Assembly: GCF_004349065.1 (NCBI RefSeq)
Contig: NZ_SMKZ01000030.1
Coordinates: 1 to 64,000, forward strand
Source: Jiangella asiatica
GTDB taxonomy: Bacteria > Actinomycetota > Actinomycetes > Jiangellales > Jiangellaceae
Length of the DNA: 64,000 nt
Direction: 5' to 3'
Shown: positions 58,679 to 64,000 of the stretch, in pieces
Layout: every line of letters begins with the position of its first letter
Position numbering within the stretch: position 1 is the first letter of the stretch
Notes under the pieces: model-generated
Told to the model about the DNA's origin: nothing
Database searches by the model: none
What the model saw: the letters and a program-made list of their open reading frames with translations, nothing else
Position numbers and translations under genes: made by a program

Positions 58679-59121
58679 TCCGCGCGGTCCCGCTTCGGGA
58701 GTGGCCGGCGCTGCTGGCCGCGGCCGGCGTCGCTCTCGTCGTCGAGGTGGGCCTGCGGGTCACGACGCTGCCGCGGCTGGCCCGGCTGCTCGGCGCCCCG
58801 CTGCGAACCGACGACGGCGGCGACCTCATGCCGCCGTCGACGCCGGCTCGCCTCGGACCCTCGCTGACGCCTGCGACCCGACGGCGGCTGCGGGCTGTGC
58901 GCCGCGTACTGCGGCACTGGCCGTTCGGCGACACCTGCCTGCGTCGGGCTCTGGTGAGCGGCCACGTGCTGCGCCGGCTCCGCCCCGTCCTGCGGGTCGG
59001 CGTGGCGAAGGTGGACGGGCGTATCCAGGCGCACGCCTGGCTGGAGATCGACGGGGTGAGCCTCGACCCGGCCGGCGCGGAGCTGTACCAGACCTTCGAG
59101 TCGATCGGCGGTGCCCGCTGA
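58675..59121 (+). CDS. Lasso peptide leader protease (B2, transglutaminase-like)
   Basis: A 148-residue protein with the Cys-His-Asp triad of the lasso B2 family. Cys88 is in FGDTCLRRALV, His120 is in QAHAWLEIDG, and Asp126 probably completes it. An N-terminal hydrophobic helix (residues 8-27) may anchor it to the membrane. It removes the leader after Leu19 so that the core can fold and cyclise. It starts inside the cyclase stop and is followed directly by the kinase gene (TGATG overlap). Confidence 0.88.
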   Translation: MIRAVPLREWPALLAAAGVALVVEVGLRVTTLPRLARLLGAPLRTDDGGDLMPPSTPARLGPSLTPATRRRLRAVRRVLRHWPFGDTCLRRALVSGHVLRRLRPVLRVGVAKVDGRIQAHAWLEIDGVSLDPAGAELYQTFESIGGAR

Positions 59122-60080
59122 TGACGCTGGAGCGGCAGTTTCTCTACGGCCTGTCGGTCGCCTCCGAGGTGCCGCTCTACCAGGAACGACCGGCTCTGGC
59201 CGAAGGACGGCCGGACGTGGTGATCCGGTGGGGACGGCCGGTGCCGCGGCGCGACGAGCCGCCGGCCGGGCAGATGCTGGCGCACCTGGAGCTCGACCAG
59301 CCGTACTACACCTTCACCCGGACCGGCGACGACGGCTACCGACTGCGGTTCTACCGGACCTGCGACTTCGTCGTCGAGCCGGGCCTGCGGACGGTGCGGG
59401 TGGAGCTGGTCGCCGGCGCCGACCCGGGGATCGCCGGCATCCTCACCGCCGGTGCGCTGCTGTCGTTCCTGCTCACCGTCCGCGGCGAGGTCGTGCTGCA
59501 TGCCAGTGCCGTGCAGGTCGGCGACGGCGCGGTGGCGTTCGTCGGCCGCTCCGGCATGGGCAAGTCGACCATGGCGACGCTGCTGTGCGCCGACGGCGGC
59601 GCGCTCGTCACCGACGACGTACTCCGGCTGGACGGCGACAGCGGACGGTTCGTGTGCCGGCTCGGCGCGACCGAGCTGCGGCTGCGCAAGTCCGCGGCCG
59701 AGCTGGTCGAGCAGTTCGACGTCGCGCCCGCCAGCCGGGTCACCAGCGACGCGCGCGACGCCCTTCGCGTGGCCCCGTCGACGACGGACCGGGTGCCCCT
59801 GGCCGGCATCGTGTTCCCGCTCCCGGACCACGAGCGCGACACCGTCGAGGTCACCCGGCTGGGCGCCATGGAGGCCCTGATCACGCTTTTGCGGTTCCCG
59901 CGGCTGCTCGGCTGGACCGACCCGGCCATCCTGGACCGTCAGTTCCAGCAGGCCGGCGAGATCGTGGAGCGGGTGCCGGTCTTCATCGCCCGGGTCCCCT
60001 GGGGCCCGCCGTTCCGTCCCGATCTGGCACCCGCGATCGCCGCCGCCGTCGGCGTCACCGCTCCAGCCGCCCCGAAATGA
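59121..60080 (+). CDS. HPr kinase-like protein of the lasso cluster (predicted precursor kinase)
   Basis: A 319-residue protein. The Walker A motif GRSGMGKST is at 142-150, after VLHASAVQVGDGAVAFV, the layout of HPr-kinase-type P-loop proteins. VTDDVLRLDGD gives the metal-binding Asp residues. A first domain of about 120 residues is of unknown type. The homologous kinase of the paeninodin cluster phosphorylates the C-terminal Ser of its precursor, and both precursors here end in Ser. The stop codon TGA (60078-60080) is supplied by repeat copy 3. Confidence 0.82.
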   Translation: MTLERQFLYGLSVASEVPLYQERPALAEGRPDVVIRWGRPVPRRDEPPAGQMLAHLELDQPYYTFTRTGDDGYRLRFYRTCDFVVEPGLRTVRVELVAGADPGIAGILTAGALLSFLLTVRGEVVLHASAVQVGDGAVAFVGRSGMGKSTMATLLCADGGALVTDDVLRLDGDSGRFVCRLGATELRLRKSAAELVEQFDVAPASRVTSDARDALRVAPSTTDRVPLAGIVFPLPDHERDTVEVTRLGAMEALITLLRFPRLLGWTDPAILDRQFQQAGEIVERVPVFIARVPWGPPFRPDLAPAIAAAVGVTAPAAPK

Positions 60081-60155
60081 TCACGTTCAGCACGAAATCT
60101 CGTGTCGCACCATGCTTGCGATCATGGTGACGCGCGGAGAGTCCTCGTGACGTAG
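60074..60155. repeat. Hairpin-rich intergenic repeat, copy 3
   Basis: It starts with the same GAAATGATCACGTTCAGCAC as the complement of copy 2 and stays nearly identical for about 65 bases, through CACCATGCTTGC (60108-60119) and ATGGTGACGCGCGG. It then ends in CCTCGTGACGTAG like copy 1 rather than in the second terminal repeat. CACCATG and CATGGTG form an inner stem. Its first bases encode the end of the kinase gene. Confidence 0.75.
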
Positions 60156-60200
60156 CCGCACACTCACACTCACGGCGGCCCGGCGGCCGACCGGCCGGCC

Positions 60201-60620
60201 TCAGCCCTGCGGCGTGCGGTAGAGCGGCTGTGCCTCCTGCGGCGGTGCGCCGATCCTCGATCGCGAGTGCGCCTGGCCGAGCCACGTGCCGACGTCGTCG
60301 CCCTCGCCGCGGTCGGGGCGGTCGACCCGGGTGGTGTCGCCCTCGTCGCGCTCGGCGGCCCGTTCGTGCGCGGCCACCTTGCGCCGCAGGTACTCGATCT
60401 CCTCCCGGCGCTCGCGGGAACGCCGCACGCCCGCAATGCAGGCGAGCAGCCCGAGCATGCCGAGCATGCCGGTGCCGATGCCGACGGCGAAGACCCCCCA
60501 CAGCGGCGTGTCCAGGTCGATGTCGAACGCGCTCACCGCGACCTGATCGCCGCCCTCGATCACAGCGACGACGACCGCTGCGGCGGCGACGGCGAGCAAC
60601 AGCAGTCCGAGCACGATCAT
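60201..60620 (-). CDS. Small membrane protein, LapA-like
   Basis: A 139-residue protein with two hydrophobic segments (about 1-22 and 41-66) joined by a short loop. A basic stretch RRSRERREEIEYLRRKVAAHE, likely a coiled coil, and a polar tail follow. The layout resembles LapA-domain proteins, but no specific function can be given. ATG has GGAGG eight bases upstream. It is transcribed away from the PNPOx-family gene. Confidence 0.72.
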   Translation of the reverse strand: MIVLGLLLLAVAAAAVVVAVIEGGDQVAVSAFDIDLDTPLWGVFAVGIGTGMLGMLGLLACIAGVRRSRERREEIEYLRRKVAAHERAAERDEGDTTRVDRPDRGEGDDVGTWLGQAHSRSRIGAPPQEAQPLYRTPQG

Positions 60621-60765
60621 GAGAAGGTCCTCCGTCTCTCGGCGGTTCCTAAACATACCTTCCCGTCGAGTCATCTGGGCAAACCAGGACAGGACGGTCT
60701 GTGGTCGGCTGCGGGCTGCCGATCGGCGTGCGGCGGGAATACCGTCGCAAGTAAGGCCCCGACGA

Positions 60766-60776
60766 CCGATGAGTTC
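60766..60776 (+). promoter_or_regulatory. CCGATGAGTTC motif, copy 1
   Basis: This 11-base motif lies 55 bases before the PNPOx-family start and recurs exactly 50 bases before the ABC transporter start. GC-rich bases precede it in both places. It may be part of an alternative sigma-factor promoter. Confidence 0.35.
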
Positions 60777-60831
60777 TGGTCGCTGGTCCGGTCTCTTCGT
60801 CTGAACTGCCGCGTCCGAAGGAGACCAGACG

Positions 60832-61368
60832 ATGACGACGCAACCGGCGCAGGCCCGCAACCTCGATGGCTACGGCGCGCCGCTGATTCCGTGGGAGAAG
60901 GTCCGCGACCGCCTTGGGCAGGGGGTCAGCCAGGCGCCAGGCACGGGCGGCCCGAACCGGCACACTTGCTGGCTGGCGACCGTGCGGCCCGACGGGCGAC
61001 CGCATGTCATGCCGCTGGGAGCGCTCTGGATGGACGAGAGGTTCTACTTCACCGCCGGCCCGGGCACCCGCAAGGCCAAGAATCTCGCCCGCGACCCGCA
61101 CTGCGTGATCACGGTCGCCACCGACCCGTTCGACCTGGTCGTGGAGGGCAAGGCGGTCAAGGTGACCGATGAGGCGACGCTCCAGCGCGTGTGCGGTGCC
61201 TACAACAGCGAGGGCTGGCCGGCAATCGTCCGCGACGGAGCCCTCCACGCCGACTACAGCGCGCCCAGCGCCGGCCCGCCGCCCTGGTACGTCTACGAGG
61301 TCCGCCCGGCGACGGCGTACGTCCTCGGCGCCGAGGACCCGTACGGCGCGACCCGCTGGACGTTCTGA
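60832..61368 (+). CDS. Pyridoxamine 5'-phosphate oxidase-family protein
   Basis: A 178-residue split-barrel flavin/F420-binding-type protein. HTCWLATVRPDGRPHVMPLGALWMDERFYF and TRKAKNLARDPHCVITV are typical of the family, with the conserved Arg-Pro-x-Val and the KxxNL phosphate-binding segment. True PdxH catalytic residues are not evident, so it is probably an FMN- or F420-dependent reductase. The 216 bases after it contain no gene that I can support; a weak, frame-broken protein-like stretch lies there on the minus strand. Confidence 0.8.
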   Translation: MTTQPAQARNLDGYGAPLIPWEKVRDRLGQGVSQAPGTGGPNRHTCWLATVRPDGRPHVMPLGALWMDERFYFTAGPGTRKAKNLARDPHCVITVATDPFDLVVEGKAVKVTDEATLQRVCGAYNSEGWPAIVRDGALHADYSAPSAGPPPWYVYEVRPATAYVLGAEDPYGATRWTF

Positions 61369-61584
61369 CCCAAGCCGCTCTCACTCGACAAGGCAACCAG
61401 GGATATCCGGTCGGCGACGCCGAAGTCCACCGGGTCGTCGACGCTGTCCGGGAAGCAGACGTGGTGCGGTCTCGAACTGCGAGCGATGGACGCCGTCGCG
61501 GTGCAGCGCGGTCAGCAGCGGCACGCCGCCGACGAGGCGATCGGGCGGAAGCTCAGCGTCACCGGCAGCGACGGGTCCATCGGC

Positions 61585-62343
61585 TCACCGGGAACGCATG
61601 ATGTCGAGGTCGACGTCGCCGGTGATGCCGTCGACGTGGGCGAAGATGTTGACCTGCCAGACGTGCCAGGGGTCGCCGTCCGGCCGGCGCAGGAAGCGGA
61701 AGTCCCACAGGTCGCGGTCCAGCCCGTCCCGGGTCGGGTACTGCTCGTCCCAGTCCGGGCGCACGTAGTACAACAGCTCCCGGCCCCACGCCTCCTCGAC
61801 GATGTCGACGAACGTCGCGACCTGCCCGGCGACCTCGTCTGCGGGTGGGCGATCGGAACAGTTGCCGCTCAGCTCCAGGTCGATGGCCGGCGGCAGCGCG
61901 GTGTCGTCGGGCGGTGCGACGCGGAGGAAGTTGCGCGCCTGGTCCTCACCGGGTGCGCACAGGGTGAAGAAGTGGTAAGCACCGCGGTCGATGCCGACCC
62001 GGGCCGCTCCGGCCCAGTTGTCGGCGAACCGGTCGTCCACCCAGCCCTGTCCCTCGGTGGCCTTGATGTAGGCGAACTCGATGTCGTCTTGGGCGACCCG
62101 TTCCCAGTCGATCCGGTCCCGGTGCGCGGAGACGTCGATGCCGTAGCGCTCGCCGTCCTCCAGTCCGGGCCGCCAGTTCGGCACGAGGAGGAACCAGAAC
62201 GCCGCACCCACCGCCACGAGGCCGACCAGCACACCCGCCGTGACCAGGAGGGCGATCCGTCGCCGACGGCGCACGGCCCCCGCCCCCTCCCCGAACGCAC
62301 TGTCTGGCCACTCTACGACACCGGATTTCAGTGGTCGGCGCAT
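61585..62343 (-). CDS. Membrane-anchored GH25 lysozyme (muramidase)
   Basis: A 252-residue protein. RRRRRIALLVTAGVLVGLVAVGAAFWFLL (about residues 25-53) is an N-terminal signal anchor, quoted in parts: an Arg run and then a hydrophobic helix. The GH25 barrel follows with YGIDVSAHRDRIDW (first catalytic Asp), FAYIKATEGQGWVDDRF, GAYHFF and PAIDLELSG (catalytic Glu/Asp). It cleaves peptidoglycan between MurNAc and GlcNAc at the cell surface. It is a single gene, divergent from the ABC transporter. Confidence 0.88.
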   Translation of the reverse strand: MRRPLKSGVVEWPDSAFGEGAGAVRRRRRIALLVTAGVLVGLVAVGAAFWFLLVPNWRPGLEDGERYGIDVSAHRDRIDWERVAQDDIEFAYIKATEGQGWVDDRFADNWAGAARVGIDRGAYHFFTLCAPGEDQARNFLRVAPPDDTALPPAIDLELSGNCSDRPPADEVAGQVATFVDIVEEAWGRELLYYVRPDWDEQYPTRDGLDRDLWDFRFLRRPDGDPWHVWQVNIFAHVDGITGDVDLDIMRSR

Positions 62344-62395
62344 GTCGATGCGGGGCCTCCGTCATCGACGTATTTGTAGGAGGTCCGGCCGCCCG

Positions 62396-62406
62396 CCGAT
62401 GAGTTC
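62396..62406 (+). promoter_or_regulatory. CCGATGAGTTC motif, copy 2
   Basis: Exact second copy of the motif at 60766-60776, 50 bases before the ABC ATPase start. Confidence 0.35.
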
Positions 62407-62456
62407 GGGCGAACCGGGCGGTCAGAGCAGGAGATACGAACCAACGGGAGGGCGAA

Positions 62457-63275
62457 ATGGTCTACGAGGAACCCGGCACGCTGGCCGTACAGGCCAGCGG
62501 CCTGGCGAAGCATTACCGAGGACGTGCGGGAACGGTCGAAGCCGTCCGCGGCGTCGACCTGCGCGTCACCGCCGGCGAGGTCTTCGGCTTCCTGGGCCCC
62601 AACGGCGCCGGAAAGTCCACGACGGTGCGCATGCTCACCACGCTGATGACCATCACGGCGGGGACGGCACGGGTCGCCGGCTTGGACGTCGCGCACGACC
62701 CGGACGGTGTGCGGCGACGCATCGGCGTGGCCCTGCAGGAGGCCGGCCTCGACCCGCGCCAGACCGGCCGTGAGCTGCTGGCCCTGCAGGCCCGGCTGTT
62801 CGGCAGCACCCGAGCCGAGGCCGCGACGCGCGCGCAGGAGCTGCTGGTGCTGTTGGAGCTGGAAGACGCCGCCGACCGACGGATCAAGGGGTACTCCGGC
62901 GGCATGAAACGCCGGCTCGACCTCGCCTCGGCCCTCGTGCACGAACCCGAGGTGCTGTTCCTCGACGAGCCCACCACCGGGCTCGACCCGGCCAGCCGGC
63001 TCACCGTGTGGGACGAGGTGCGCCGCATCAACGGCCGCGGCACCACGGTCTTCCTCACCACGCAGTACCTGGAGGAGGCCGACCAGCTCTGCGACCGGAT
63101 CGCCATCATCGACGCCGGCCGGATCGTGCGCCAAGGGACGCCGGCCGAGCTCAAGGCCGGCCTGCGCGAGCGCCGCGGTCTTGCCGTCGACCCCACGCTC
63201 GACGAGGTCTTCCTCGACGCCACCGGCCGGACACGCGAACGCGTTGCCGGCGAGGTCCAGGAGGTGACGGCATGA
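62457..63275 (+). CDS. ABC transporter ATP-binding protein (DrrA-like drug exporter)
   Basis: A 272-residue ATPase. Walker A is GPNGAGKST at 47-55, the signature is YSGGMKRRLDLA at about 146-157, and Walker B is VLFLDEPTTGLDP at about 166-178. FLTTQYLEEADQLCDRIAIID and the C-terminal LDEVFLDATG extension are typical of the daunorubicin-resistance DrrA group. It pairs with the overlapping permease gene. It could export a peptide or antibiotic; a link to the lasso cluster 2.4 kb upstream is speculative. Confidence 0.92.
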   Translation: MVYEEPGTLAVQASGLAKHYRGRAGTVEAVRGVDLRVTAGEVFGFLGPNGAGKSTTVRMLTTLMTITAGTARVAGLDVAHDPDGVRRRIGVALQEAGLDPRQTGRELLALQARLFGSTRAEAATRAQELLVLLELEDAADRRIKGYSGGMKRRLDLASALVHEPEVLFLDEPTTGLDPASRLTVWDEVRRINGRGTTVFLTTQYLEEADQLCDRIAIIDAGRIVRQGTPAELKAGLRERRGLAVDPTLDEVFLDATGRTRERVAGEVQEVTA

Positions 63276-64000
63276 CCACGGTCCAGCAGGCGAACCTGCT
63301 CGGCGGCCGGGCGCTGCGGGAAGGGCTGCGCACCCCGGAGTCGCTGGCGCCGACGCTGTTCATCCCGGTGTTCTTCCTGGTCGTCAACTTCGGCCAGGCC
63401 GGGCGGATCTTCCCATCGAGCACGACGGACTTCCTCTACGGCCAGACGTACGCCGCGTTCCAGCTGCCCAGCTCGCTGCTGCTGGCCGCGTCGTTCGGCT
63501 CCGCCGCGCTCTACCTCGTCGAGGACATCGAGGGTGGGTACTTCGACAAGCTGCGGGCCTCGCCGGTGTCGCGCAGCGCCCTGGTGATCGGCCGGCTGCT
63601 GGCCGAGGGCGTGAAGGGCGTCGTCATCACGGCGGTGCTACTCGTGATCGCGCTGCCGTTCGGGGTCAGCGTGGCCAGCGGAGTGGTCGGTGTGGTGCTG
63701 TTGCTCGTGCTAACGGCGCTGTGGGGCGTGGTGTTCGGCGGCTTCATGCAGCTCATCGCGCTGAAGTCGCGCAGCGCGGCCGCCACCAACGCCGGTGGGC
63801 TGGTGTTCTTCCCGCTGCTGTTCCTGACGCCGAACTTCGTGCCGCGCGAGCTGCTGACCCGGCCCATGGAGATCGCGGCGACGCTGAACCCCGTCACCTA
63901 CGTGATGGAGGCGCTGCGCTCGCTGATCCTCCAGGATCCGCAGTGGGACGTGCTGACCCGCGGCTTCGGCATCGTCGGTGTGCTCGGCGTGATCATGGTC
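63272..64000 (+). CDS. ABC-2 type permease (DrrB-like), truncated by the window end
   Basis: The first 243 residues of an ABC-2 exporter permease; no stop is reached before the window ends. Hydrophobic segments start at about residues 27, 62, 107, 137 and 170. GGYFDKLRASPVSRSALVIGRLLAE is the coupling-helix motif of the DrrB family, and NPVTYVMEALRSL marks the last loop. ATG overlaps the ATPase stop (ATGA), so the two subunits are coupled. Confidence 0.9.
   Translation, partial: MTTVQQANLLGGRALREGLRTPESLAPTLFIPVFFLVVNFGQAGRIFPSSTTDFLYGQTYAAFQLPSSLLLAASFGSAALYLVEDIEGGYFDKLRASPVSRSALVIGRLLAEGVKGVVITAVLLVIALPFGVSVASGVVGVVLLLVLTALWGVVFGGFMQLIALKSRSAAATNAGGLVFFPLLFLTPNFVPRELLTRPMEIAATLNPVTYVMEALRSLILQDPQWDVLTRGFGIVGVLGVIMV

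Noticed and set aside
61369-61584. Possible minus-strand gene fragment after the PNPOx-family gene (MDPSLPVTLSFRPI... then a frame change).
   Set aside because: The frame is broken after about 20 codons and I could not match either half to a family with confidence. It is noted as non-coding.
62457-64000. The DrrAB-type exporter as the dedicated lasso-peptide transporter.
   Set aside because: It is 2.4 kb away, with a membrane protein, a PNPOx-family gene and a lysozyme gene between. Lasso exporters are usually single-chain ABC proteins inside the operon. It remains possible but unsupported.

Overview
This window comes from a high-GC, Gram-positive-type actinobacterial chromosome. The signs are near-universal G/C third positions, many GTG starts, ATGA/GTGA stop-start overlaps, and a housekeeping block of glmU, prs, an L25/Ctc gene and pth next to a tRNA-Gln gene. 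I cannot name the genus from sequence alone.

Layout. (1) 1-3.9 kb holds a D,D-carboxypeptidase, a MarR regulator divergent from a trans-aconitate methyltransferase with tandem operators, a VOC gene remnant and a fatty-acid desaturase. (2) 3.9-42.7 kb is a 33-gene catabolic island for organic acids. It has seven MmgE/PrpD paralogues, two tricarballylate-dehydrogenase-like flavoproteins, two isocitrate/isopropylmalate-type dehydrogenases, a RraA-like aldolase, a CitE-like lyase, a CoA-transferase, an ADP-forming acyl-CoA ligase, an acyl-CoA dehydrogenase, a TPP enzyme, a PEP-mutase-like protein, an AtuA/DUF4387 pair, a TctCBA tripartite tricarboxylate transporter, a MOT1-type transporter and an MFS transporter. 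One GntR regulator lies in the middle. All seven promoter regions of the island carry the same near-palindromic motif, built on TGTCAACA, which often coincides with the -35 box. I infer a single GntR-controlled regulon for uptake, dehydrogenation, (de)hydration, CoA activation and cleavage of one or more branched di- or tricarboxylates. The substrate is unknown. (3) 42.9-44.6 kb is a TetR/delta-9 desaturase operon with tandem inverted-repeat operators. (4) 44.9-51.7 kb holds tRNA-Gln, glmU, prs, L25, pth, a sugar-phosphate transferase and an RmlD-like reductase. (5) 51.7-53.4 kb is an NmrA-SnoaL fusion divergent from soxR. (6) 53.6-56.6 kb is cysQ-cysD-cysN. (7) 56.6-60.1 kb is a compact lasso-peptide cluster: an RRE protein, two precursors, a short cyclase, a B2 protease and an HPr-kinase-like protein. 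Both precursors end in Ser, which suggests C-terminally phosphorylated lasso peptides. (8) 60.2-64 kb holds a small membrane protein, a PNPOx-family protein, a membrane-anchored GH25 lysozyme and a DrrAB-type ABC exporter cut by the window end.

Three copies of a hairpin-rich intergenic repeat of about 90 bp lie outside the catabolic island, at 44.7, 53.4 and 60.1 kb. One of them supplies the stop codon of the lasso kinase gene. No CRISPR array, IS element, rRNA or clear U-tract terminator was seen.
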